A program made the translations under genes and the position numbers. Under the pieces are notes generated by a model. It searched no databases. It had not been told where the DNA came from and saw only the letters and a program-made list of their open reading frames with translations. This document shows, in pieces, positions 44,407 to 53,700 of a stretch of DNA of 64,000 nucleotides (position 1 is its first letter; the number at the start of each line of letters is the position of its first letter). Location: contig OU461276.1 of NCBI GenBank assembly GCA_911810475.1, positions 3,349,501 through 3,413,500 on the forward strand. The letters run 5' to 3'. Origin of the DNA: Candidatus Celerinatantimonas neptuna (GTDB taxonomy: Bacteria; Pseudomonadota; Gammaproteobacteria; Enterobacterales; Celerinatantimonadaceae).

Positions 44407-45065
44407 TGACGATCAAACGATTTTTAATTCTTCTGGGGCTGGTCGCATTACTTGGATTAACGGGATGCGCAACTAAAACAACCCCTTATAATTATGATGC
44501 ACTTATCAAAGCAAAGCCTCGTTCAATATTGATCATGCCGCCGTTAAATGACTCTATTGCTGTGAATGCGTCTTATATCGAAATGTCGACTCTTTCACGT
44601 CCGCTGGGAGAAAAAGGTTATTACGTTTTTCCAGTCGCAGTGATTGATAATTTCATGAAACAAAACGGCCTGCCTACACCGGCTGAAATGAATAAAGTAC
44701 CACTGGAAAAACTCTATGAAAATATAGGTGCTGATGCGGTGCTCTATACTCGTATTGAGGATTGGGGCCAGAAATACATGGTCCTTAATTCCGAAACCGT
44801 TGTTAAACTTGATATGAAGCTTGTTGATTGCCGAACTGGTGCGCTGTTATGGAATTCTTCTGTTACCGCTGTTGATGATTCCGGAAATAGTAGTGGCGGT
44901 GGATTATTGGGGGCGTTAATCAGTGCAGCGGCTAATCAGATAGCTGGCTCTATTTCTGACAGAACGCCGGCTGTTGCACGAAAGGCTGACTATACTGCTA
45001 TTTATAATAAATCTCGCGGATTACTGAATGGCCCTTATGCGCCATCGACAGCATCAGCAAAATAG
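44406..45065 (+). CDS. DUF799 (GNA1162-like) lipoprotein
   Basis: 219 aa. Lipobox LTGC (Cys21). RSILIMPPLNDSIAVNASYIE and LYENIGADAVLYTRIEDWGQ match DUF799, whose neisserial member GNA1162 is a surface or periplasmic antigen. It is the last gene of the operon; a hairpin follows. Confidence 0.88.
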   Translation: MTIKRFLILLGLVALLGLTGCATKTTPYNYDALIKAKPRSILIMPPLNDSIAVNASYIEMSTLSRPLGEKGYYVFPVAVIDNFMKQNGLPTPAEMNKVPLEKLYENIGADAVLYTRIEDWGQKYMVLNSETVVKLDMKLVDCRTGALLWNSSVTAVDDSGNSSGGGLLGALISAAANQIAGSISDRTPAVARKADYTAIYNKSRGLLNGPYAPSTASAK

Positions 45066-45073
45066 AGGTTTGT

Positions 45074-45105
45074 CTGGTCGAGGTTTTGTCCACGACCAGA
45101 TTATT
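45074..45105 (+). terminator. Probable terminator of the lipoprotein operon
   Basis: Stem CTGGTCG/CGACCAG with a 12-base loop, followed by ATTATTATT, starting eight bases after the last stop codon. Confidence 0.6.
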
Positions 45106-45292
45106 ATTGCAGACATGTTTACCTCTCTCAGTGGGCAGAATTTTACGGGTAGGTCATGGGTTATTCTGGTCATCAATTAGTCTGTGTTTGGGGAGGAGAC
45201 ATTTAATCTTTTGATGTAATCATCCTCTATGTTTTATTCCTAATGATTTATGTAGCCTTCAATAACAGACTCGCCTCTTATTCTTCTTTTCT

Positions 45293-46015
45293 TTATTCTA
45301 CACATAACGTGATCACCTGAGAATCATCCAAAGCGTAATAGCAGTTTAGGATCCGCGAGTTCTGGCATGTTTCACAAAGCGTTTTTGTTAATGCCAGGTT
45401 TATGCGATGCTCTGTGTTATAAACACGGGTTAATCGGGCACAGGAGAAGTCAAAATAGCTCTGAACGCTCGGGTAGAGCGCTTTAAATAAACTTTCTTTA
45501 GCAGAAAATAACAGCGTTGTTGCCTGTTGGCGACTCAAGCCTGCGTCAATCAGTTGCTGTTGCTCGAAAGGCGTACAGACGAGAGTTTCAACATCTGAGA
45601 CAGTTTTTTGATCAATCAGGGTTTCAAGGTCAATGCCTAATATTCTGAGATTACGGTGCTGGGCTGCCACAGCCAATGCCCAGTGCGCGTTGTGAGTGAT
45701 CGAGCCGATAATCCCTTCTGGCCAGAGGGGTTCTCTTGATGAGCCAATACCTAAAGTCCCCCGAAAATCGACACCTAAATTTTGTAGTACCGTCCGAGCG
45801 CAGTTTCGTCCTGTTAAAAATTCGACCTGACGTTTAAGAATGGCGTGTTTCAATGATTCAGGCAATTCAAGCTGAGCCTGTTGCAGAGCGTTTCGTTTAT
45901 CTTCTGTTTTCTCAATTGGCTGTGCTGATACCGATATCATTCCTCTTATATGTTCTGGGAGAGAAAATAGAGCTTCAAGAGAAGCGGGTTGCTTTAAATA
46001 TGGCTCAATTAACAT
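45293..46015 (-). CDS. 4'-phosphopantetheinyl transferase (Sfp/EntD/PfaE type)
   Basis: 240 aa from ATG 46015, which overlaps the end of the adaptor gene (the frame is open to 46066). It attaches the phosphopantetheine arm of CoA to carrier proteins. GRNCARTVLQNLG, GSITHNAHWALA, ILGIDLE (Mg-binding D..E) and FSAKESLFKALYP are the EntD-subfamily motifs in order. It is translationally coupled to the ABC exporter and opposite the PUFA-synthase-like genes; the obvious client is their ACP, as PfaE is in PUFA clusters. Confidence 0.93.
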   Translation of the reverse strand: MLIEPYLKQPASLEALFSLPEHIRGMISVSAQPIEKTEDKRNALQQAQLELPESLKHAILKRQVEFLTGRNCARTVLQNLGVDFRGTLGIGSSREPLWPEGIIGSITHNAHWALAVAAQHRNLRILGIDLETLIDQKTVSDVETLVCTPFEQQQLIDAGLSRQQATTLLFSAKESLFKALYPSVQSYFDFSCARLTRVYNTEHRINLALTKTLCETCQNSRILNCYYALDDSQVITLCVE

Positions 46016-46928
46016 GCTTGATGACCTGTCGTTTATTCGAGTGTGGTAATGGCTTAATTTTAACAATTACACGCTGACCGATCCGTAAATGCGAGCCATC
46101 AAGTAGTGATAACACACATTCAACGACACGCATATCTTTTGGGTCTGTCGGGCCATCATTCAATTGTGCAGGACCAAAAACATCACTGATGCGAATAACT
46201 TTCGCATGATAGATATGACTGCTGTTCCCATCTTCAAGTGAGACCAAAGCCAGTTGACCCGGATGGACCTGATTGATAAAGAAAGGCTGGATTTCTGCGC
46301 GGATAATTCTAGGCTGATCAGGCACTAAAGAAAATAGCCGAGTCACATCAAGTGTTGAGGCTCCTTCACCAGGTGATGCATAGCGTCGAACGATCATACC
46401 GTTTTTTGGGGCACGTATTTGATATTGTCCGAGATCGAATTTAGCAATGGCAATTTGTGCCTGTGCGATTTTAAGGGCAGCCTGTTTCGATTTAAGTGAT
46501 TCGATTGCCAGAGAGACTACATCTCCCAGCTTTTGTTTTTTCTGTTGTGAAAGAGTCGATGTACTTAATTTGGATACCCGGTCAAATTCTCGTCTGGCAA
46601 TACGCAGTTGGGTTTTAGCCGTATCTACAGCCAGCTGTGCTTGCGTGAATGCATATTGTTGTTCCTGAAGTGTCAGTTCGGCTGTTGTATCGGTGATGGT
46701 GGCCAGTAGTTGTCCTTTTTTAACGTTATCACCTTCTTCAACTAATATTTTTTTGATAATACCGGGTTTGGATGAATCGATACTGATAATGCCACCTTCA
46801 ATGGTTACATACCCTTTGGCAACAGCAGCCCATGGTGATTTAACTGACTGAGTAAGTGGTTTGCCTTGTGGGGAACACCCAGTGATGAGTAATAATGCGC
46901 TTAACCATACACAATAGATTGGTTTCAT
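46005..46928 (-). CDS. HlyD/DevB-like membrane fusion (adaptor) lipoprotein
   Basis: 307 aa. Signal with lipobox ITGC (Cys18). Biotinyl-lipoyl half-motifs flank a long alpha hairpin (about 85-160, rich in Q/A/K). The segment FDLGQYQIRAPKNGMIVRRYASPGEG closes the lipoyl domain. It is the periplasmic adaptor of the ABC exporter. ATG overlaps the ATPase stop by four bases. It would link the inner-membrane pump to a TolC-type channel encoded elsewhere. Confidence 0.9.
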   Translation of the reverse strand: MKPIYCVWLSALLLITGCSPQGKPLTQSVKSPWAAVAKGYVTIEGGIISIDSSKPGIIKKILVEEGDNVKKGQLLATITDTTAELTLQEQQYAFTQAQLAVDTAKTQLRIARREFDRVSKLSTSTLSQQKKQKLGDVVSLAIESLKSKQAALKIAQAQIAIAKFDLGQYQIRAPKNGMIVRRYASPGEGASTLDVTRLFSLVPDQPRIIRAEIQPFFINQVHPGQLALVSLEDGNSSHIYHAKVIRISDVFGPAQLNDGPTDPKDMRVVECVLSLLDGSHLRIGQRVIVKIKPLPHSNKRQVIKHVN

Positions 46929-47644
46929 GCTTGGAGCTCTCCGGTCTGTAATGGGCTGGAATCATGTTCGATGACGCCATCTTCAATGGTGATAATTCGG
47001 TCTGCATGGTCAATCAGACGGCTGTCATGAGATACCGCAATTACGGTTGAGTTATCGTGATGTGCAATATGGCGCAAGATGTCGATGACAGTTTGTCCAT
47101 TCTTTTTATCAAGGGCACTGGTCGGCTCATCGGCAAACAGAAACGGGGTTTGCTTGACGAGGGCTCTTGCAATTGCAACCCGTTGTTTTTCTCCCCCTGA
47201 TAGTGCGCTGGGGTAGAGTTCCTGACGGTGGGATAATCCCACATCCGATAACTTTTTGGCTGCAATTGCCCTGGCTTTTTTATCTGGAAGGTGAAAGCCA
47301 TAAGTCAACGGAAGCATGACATTTTCAATGGCGTTGAGAGCTCCGAATAAGTTGTATCCTTGAAAGACAAATCCACAGTGATTGAGCCGGAACTTTTCAA
47401 GTGCCCGGTTAGAGAGCTGAGCAAGATCCTGACCATCGACAAGCACCTGACCTGACATGGGTCTGAGCAAGCCTGAGATCATAGCCAGTAGGGTACTTTT
47501 CCCCGAACCTGAAGGACCAATGATAAGCGTCAGCTCACCACTGGCCAGTTGTAAATCAACATTGTGAATAACAGTTTGTTTTATTTTGCCCGTTGTGAAA
47601 CTGTGCCAGAGTTCGCGGGCATCAATTGTCATGGTTTTATTCAT
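46925..47644 (-). CDS. ABC transporter ATPase (LolD/MacB/DevA type)
   Basis: 239 aa. Walker A GPSGSGKST (about 43-51), Q-loop VFQGYNLFGAL, signature LSGGEKQRVAIARAL, Walker B FLFADEP and switch AVSHD. It is paired with an FtsX-type permease and an HlyD adaptor, the DevBCA/MacAB arrangement that exports lipids, peptides or natural products. Confidence 0.95.
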   Translation of the reverse strand: MNKTMTIDARELWHSFTTGKIKQTVIHNVDLQLASGELTLIIGPSGSGKSTLLAMISGLLRPMSGQVLVDGQDLAQLSNRALEKFRLNHCGFVFQGYNLFGALNAIENVMLPLTYGFHLPDKKARAIAAKKLSDVGLSHRQELYPSALSGGEKQRVAIARALVKQTPFLFADEPTSALDKKNGQTVIDILRHIAHHDNSTVIAVSHDSRLIDHADRIITIEDGVIEHDSSPLQTGELQA

Positions 47645-47651
47645 AATTTCT

Positions 47652-48782
47652 TCAACGTAACAGAGTAAAAGGTTCAGCCCGGTTCAGTGAGCGAAGCGAT
47701 GTCAGCCCTGAAAATAGGGTGATGAGAATAATCATTACATAGATGCTAATCATTGCACCTACTGGCAGAGTAAAGGATACATATACCATTTTGGTGATGA
47801 CGGAGACCAAGACCACAATGATAGTCGTGACCAAAAGACCGATTATCCCAATCCAAAAAGATTGTTCCAGAATGACTCTGCGAAGAGTTCCGGGGGAAAT
47901 TCCCATAGCCCGTAGTGTTGCGTATTCGCGCTGTGCTGCAATTACGGCTGCTCTTAGCGTTTGCCCGGTGATAACGATCCCAACGATAAATCCAAGTGCT
48001 GATGAAAACAAAAAGCCAACACCCACGCCCGACTCAAAGAGCCAGTAATTTACTGACTGCTGCGCAAAGTTGTTTGCTGTCCAGACCTGAAATCGTTTCC
48101 GTTGGTTTTTGGGTTGTAGCTGATTGCGGACAAGATTCGCCTGGGCTGAGTTTTTTAGTTTTACGAGAAAATAGTCGAGGTTATTACCTGATATCAGCGA
48201 TGGATCAAGTGTTCGGGCTGTGTAGAGTGAAGACAGAATATTTACGCCCCCCATTGAACGCATTCCGTTGACTGTTCCGGCAACTCTTACTTTTTTTCCG
48301 TTTAGTTCGGCGGTATCTCCGACTTTTACACCGAGTTTATGTAAATCGCTGATATCAACCAGAATGTTTCCGGGGGTGTCTAATAAAAGTCTGTTTTGAG
48401 GTGTCAATAGATGGGCGAATGTCATTGAGTTGGGATATAAGCTGATGCCGATAATAACTGCTGAAATCTGACCTCCTGTCGGGCGCCGCCAGTTTCCGGT
48501 GGTCCATGTCAGGCGTTCGACTTTTTTGACATGGGGATTCATTAAAAGCTGGTCCTCGATATTTGCGTTAATAGTGTGGGGCTGGTCGACACTCTGTGTG
48601 TCTGGAAATCCAACCCACAAATCTGCAGATGATTGAGTTATATAAACACTTACAGCTCCGAATAACCCAAGTAATAAACCCAATTGAACAACAACTAATA
48701 GTGCTGAAAATGCAACAGCAAGAATAGCAGGTAAAAAACGCCGCCACTCATGAATGAGGATAGATCGGGCTAGGGAAACCAT
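47652..48782 (-). CDS. ABC transporter permease, FtsX/DevC type
   Basis: 376 aa from ATG 48782, which follows AGGAGA. One N-terminal membrane helix (RRFLPAILAVAFSALLVVVQ), a large periplasmic MacB-like domain (about 50-250), then three C-terminal helices (FtsX domain). It starts the exporter-PPTase operon (permease, ATPase, adaptor, PPTase), transcribed away from the polyketide genes. It probably exports the locus product or its glycolipid-like form. Confidence 0.9.
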   Translation of the reverse strand: MVSLARSILIHEWRRFLPAILAVAFSALLVVVQLGLLLGLFGAVSVYITQSSADLWVGFPDTQSVDQPHTINANIEDQLLMNPHVKKVERLTWTTGNWRRPTGGQISAVIIGISLYPNSMTFAHLLTPQNRLLLDTPGNILVDISDLHKLGVKVGDTAELNGKKVRVAGTVNGMRSMGGVNILSSLYTARTLDPSLISGNNLDYFLVKLKNSAQANLVRNQLQPKNQRKRFQVWTANNFAQQSVNYWLFESGVGVGFLFSSALGFIVGIVITGQTLRAAVIAAQREYATLRAMGISPGTLRRVILEQSFWIGIIGLLVTTIIVVLVSVITKMVYVSFTLPVGAMISIYVMIILITLFSGLTSLRSLNRAEPFTLLR

Positions 48783-49611
48783 ATTGTCTCCTATGAGATA
48801 GATTTTATTTTTAAATAAAATATAAAATATTCCCGCGTTATTCTTACATGAAAAAAACATATCATAAAAGATCTTTATATATAAATATCATTAAATTTTT
48901 AATAAATATAATATCTATCTGAAATAAAAGTTTATAAAAAGTGTTAATACTAAAGTGCTAATGTATGTGTAAAGATCACCATGTACACTATATAATATTG
49001 TTAATTTTTTTATATAAAATGGCTAATTGTTATATCAGATTTTTCAATTCTAATCGAATTAATATCGATTATCATTACAAACAAAAAACTAAACATGTCA
49101 ATAACATATTGATATATAATATTATTTTAATATATTTAATATTTTTTAGTGATTTAAAGTTAGGTTAAATTTAAACTAATTTTTTATAAAATAGACAGGA
49201 ACATAGAAGGGAGTATTAATAGAAATTAAACAGTTTTACATACCGATATTTAATAAAAGAAAGAAATAAAAACCTGTTTTTTTAATTTATTTTAATATAA
49301 AAATCTACGCAGTTGTACATACAGCATCTAACGCGATGATTTAAAAGGGTTTTTATAAAAAATATTTTTAATATTAACTAATTCTTACAATCTTGTAATG
49401 TAAAGTTTTGAAAGGTAGTATCTATTAATGAAGTTGTTACTTGGTTTGTTTTAATTAAATCACCAAGAACAATATAATTAAAATAAATATGTAATTAGCA
49501 ACTAAATTAAACTAAAAAATATTTCGATCTATATTGTCTCGTTGTTCATTTATCTGGTATGCCAGATTGATTGAATGTTAGACTATTTATTTAATAGATG
49601 GACAAGCATTA
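48783..49611. other. AT-rich divergent promoter region of the biosynthetic locus
   Basis: 829 bases, strikingly AT-rich with many short A and T tracts and no credible gene; the frame 48965-49168 is low-complexity. It separates the export operon from the membrane-protein and synthase genes. Such DNA is typical of H-NS-silenced horizontally acquired loci; that is inference. Confidence 0.7.
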
Positions 49612-50565
49612 ATGAATTTTAAGGTTTTTATTGAGATAGCTATTCGAAGTCTGCTAGAGGTTATTTTCTTTGGTGGCATTTATTTTTTTCTGAATTCTCT
49701 TAGAAATCATATAAAAATTGATTATTATTTATTCAATATTCTATTTGTTGTATTATCAACATTTTCAATTGTTGCAGAAGTATTTCTCTCTTATATCAAG
49801 AAAATATTTATAGATAATAAGAGCATCCCTCCTTATATTGTTCAAAATTCAAATGATCTGAATCGATATGAAAAACATGTATGGACCAAATTAACTATGT
49901 GGTGTCTGCTATTCTCAATACCAGCTATCGCAATTACATCATATTTTATACATTTTTCAAAATTAAATGAGAACTTATTTGAACTACGTTTTCTTATAGT
50001 TATGTTTGTGGTAATTGTAACTGTTTCGTCATTAGTTTTTCATGTTTCTCATCATAAGATGATAGCATACTATGGTGAGAAGTTTAATGAGGGTTCTACT
50101 CCCATTGATAATCAACAAAGTGACTGGTATCTGCTGGTGAGTTATTTTATTCCCTGGGGAATTATTGCAATTATGAGTTCTGCGTTATTAACCTATGGGT
50201 ATTATCAGGGAAAAGCTCTTAATTTTGACTTACATGCTCTGGCGTTTGAGTGTGGTGGAACGGCCTGGATTGTTACTCTTTGGATTAGTCTGATATCAGA
50301 AAAACGTAGTTATATAGATAACAGTGCTAATTTATTGAAATTTAATGATAAAGATAATATTGATGAATCGTCGATGTATTTTTTAATTAGCATGTTCAGT
50401 GCTATTGTAGTCGGTGCATTTTATCTGCTTAGCCATTTTATATCTTATAACGTAACAAGCATAAATATACTTTGTATTGTTAATGCTTTCATTGCTTTCA
50501 TCGCTTCTATTACCGGAAATTTAATCGGTATATTAAGAGGTTTTGATAAGTATAAGAATGCATAA
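49612..50565 (+). CDS. Multi-pass membrane protein, unknown function
   Basis: 317 aa with about eight hydrophobic segments in paired clusters (near 10-60, 95-150, 170-230 and 260-310). No conserved domain is recognised. It is AT-rich, like the upstream region. It lies between the exporter and the synthase genes, same strand as the latter, so it may belong to the locus (regulation, immunity or membrane anchoring). No further claim is supported. Confidence 0.7.
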   Translation: MNFKVFIEIAIRSLLEVIFFGGIYFFLNSLRNHIKIDYYLFNILFVVLSTFSIVAEVFLSYIKKIFIDNKSIPPYIVQNSNDLNRYEKHVWTKLTMWCLLFSIPAIAITSYFIHFSKLNENLFELRFLIVMFVVIVTVSSLVFHVSHHKMIAYYGEKFNEGSTPIDNQQSDWYLLVSYFIPWGIIAIMSSALLTYGYYQGKALNFDLHALAFECGGTAWIVTLWISLISEKRSYIDNSANLLKFNDKDNIDESSMYFLISMFSAIVVGAFYLLSHFISYNVTSINILCIVNAFIAFIASITGNLIGILRGFDKYKNA

Positions 50566-50768
50566 ATGTATGGATGTAATATATATTTAATTTGAACCAA
50601 ATAAGAAATAGGGAACTATATAATGATATAAATTATATTTTCTTGTCGTGATAACTATTATTCCTGAATTAGATATTGCTGAATATTTAAATATATTCGG
50701 ATGGGCCGGCTTTTCTCAAATGTCAGAGCTGAGTACCGGAGCGAGATTTTGTAATCAAGGTGATTTAT

Positions 50769-53700
50769 ATGTCGAAAGTTCAAGATAATGCCAATGATAT
50801 TGCAATTGTCGGTATGGCGAGTCATTTTCCAGATGCAGCCTGCTTACATGAATTTTGGCAAAATATTATCGATAAGAAAGATTCAATTACTGATGTTAAT
50901 AATCAATCCGGGGATTCATATTGGTTTAAAAAAGATTTTTTTCATACTAATCCCCAAGAGCCAGATAAAACATATGCGCATAAGGCGGGATTTATAAAAC
51001 CAATTTGCTTTGACCCGGTTCAGTTTAAAATGCCACCAGCCATAATGGATTCGATTAGTACCGCGCAGCTATTTGCTCTGCATGTTGCAAGACAGGTGAT
51101 GGAGGATTCAGGAATTGTTGGGCCAGATAGTCCGCTTGATAAAGATCGAATCGGGGTTATTTTAGGGGGAAGCGGTAACGGTAATACCTCTTTTTCGCTT
51201 GCAGCCAGACAACATGCTCCTTATCTGCGTCGAGTCATGATTAATTCAGGGCTTTATGAGGCAGTTGCTGATGATGTGATTGAACGTGTTTTGGGCCTTT
51301 ACCTTGAGTGGAATGAAGATAGTTTTCCTGGATTTTTGGGGAATGTCACCTGTGGACGTATTGCCAGCTGTTTTGATTTGGGTGGGACGTCTTATATGGT
51401 TGATGCAGCTTGTGCCAGTAGTTTAGCTGCGATTAAATCGGCTATTGGTGAGCTGCATTCAGGGAGTTGTGATGCTGTTTTAACCGGTGGAGTTAATCTT
51501 GAGAATTCAGCTTTCTCATTTCTATGTTTTAGTAAGACCCCGGCGTTGTCAAAATCAAATATTTCTCGCCCCTTTGATAAAGATTCAGATGGCATGATGA
51601 TGGGGGATGGTGTGGGTTTGCTGGTTCTTAAACGCCTTGAAGATGCCAAACGTGATAAGGATAAAATTTATGCCGTTATTAAGTCCGTTGAAGCATCCAG
51701 TGATGGACGAGCTAAAAGTATTTTTGCGCCTCGTTATGAGGGCCAGCTTAAAGCTCTGACACGGGCATATGAGCGTGCTGGTGTGAAACCTTCGGATATT
51801 CAGTTAGTTGAAGCACATGGCACAGGAACAGCATCAGGGGATCAGACCGAACTTAAAGCGCTAAGCGCAATTTACACAGCCGATGGTGTTAAACCTCAAT
51901 CGACTGCTTTAGGAAGCGTGAAATCACAAATCGGTCATACACGCTGTGCTGCTGGTGCGGCTTCAATGATCAAGGTCGCGATGGCCTTATCGCAGAAAGT
52001 GCTTCCATCAACGATTAATGTCGGGCAGCCAAATGAATTATTGTCTGACAAAAATAGCCCGTTTTATGTAAGTCAGAAATCCCACCCCTGGATCAATTCA
52101 GATCATTTAAAGCCACGCCGGGCAGCATTGAGTGCGTTTGGTTTTGGTGGAACAAACTTTCATGCTGTTTTAGAAGAATACGGCCATGAACCTGTCGGTT
52201 CATACCGGTTGAGTGAGTTTCCGGTGGTATTGGTTTTTCATGCTGCAGATACTGATTTGCTCAGTGCCGAGTGTCGAGCGGCATTAGAGAGGTTTGAATC
52301 TTGTTCTGCTTTAGTGGCTATTCGTGAACATTTACGAAGCCAGGATCTCGGCGCTCTTAAAGCTGATGATGCTCGTTTGACGATGGTCATTACGCATCCT
52401 GACCAGCTTTTGGTGATGCTTAATCAGGGCATAAAGCAATTAGAAAACAATGGTCAGGTGGGTTGGGAGCATCCTCTGGGAATTTATTTTCAGCCTCGGT
52501 CTATGGTTCGTTCCGACCAGATTGTTGCGATGTTCCCTGGTCAGGGATCTCAATATGTCAACATGGGGCGTTCCGTGGCGGTTGATTTTCCCCCTATGCG
52601 GCGCGCTTTAGAGTCATTAGATCAGGTAACGTTGGAAGAGCAGGGCAACGTTCTTAGTCCTGTGATTTTTCCGCCACCGGCATTTGTTGATGAAGATAGA
52701 TTATCTCAGCACGAACAGTTGACCAATACAGCCAATGCCCAGCCTGCCATAGGTGCTATAAGTGCGGGTTATTATCAGATACTCAGCGAGTTGGGATTTA
52801 AAGCAGAGTTTTTTTGCGGGCATAGCTATGGTGAAATTTCTGCGTTGTGGGCCGCCGATGTTATCTCGTTATCCGATTTCTTTAAAATCTCACTTGCTAG
52901 AGGTCTTGCAGCAGATAAGGCCAGTCGATCTCAGGGCGATTGCGGTGCTATGTTGGCCGTTGCTCTGAGCAGTGATGCCTGCCAGGAGATTTTACGTCAT
53001 TATCCTGATGTTGTTATTGCCAATGATAATGCGACTAGTCAGATAGTTTTAGGCGGTTCCAGTGATCAAATAGCCCGTATTGCCCAAGATTTAGAGTCTC
53101 GTCAGATTCGTTGTCGTAAATTACCGGTTTCAGCCGCATTTCATACGCATTATGTTGAATCGGCCTGCGAGCCATTTCGTCAACAGTTAGAATCTATTTC
53201 GTTTAATCAGACATTTACCGGTCAGCTTTATTCGACTGCCCGTGCTGAACGTTATTCTAATCAGGTTCAGAATATTCCTTCATTATTGTCAGCTCAGCTT
53301 ACTCAGCCCGTTTTATTCCGCCAGACTATCGAATCTATTTATCAGGCCGGTGGCCGCATGTTTGTCGAAATCGGTCCAAAAGGCGTCTTAGGTAAATTGG
53401 TTGGCGATATTCTCGGGGACAGACTCCATCATGTCGTTTCGGTCGATATTAATGATAAAGGGGATGAGCGACTTCATCTGTCGCGTGCGATTGCAAAGTT
53501 AGTTGCTGTCGGGGTTGAGTTAAGTTCGACCGATCTCTATGCCCGTCCGGCAATGGTTGATCGTACTAAGTTGAGTCCGGTTGCCGTTGAGCTGGATGGC
53601 GGATTTATGATGTCTCCTAAAAATAAAAAACGTCGTGAGCATGCGTTGCGCAAGGGGGATACGCAAATTGTGGATGAATTTGTCCGCCAGAAAGCGGCCT

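Noticed and set aside
48965-49168. 67-aa ORF in the AT-rich gap
   Set aside because: Low-complexity Ile/Asn/Tyr sequence expected by chance in AT-rich DNA.
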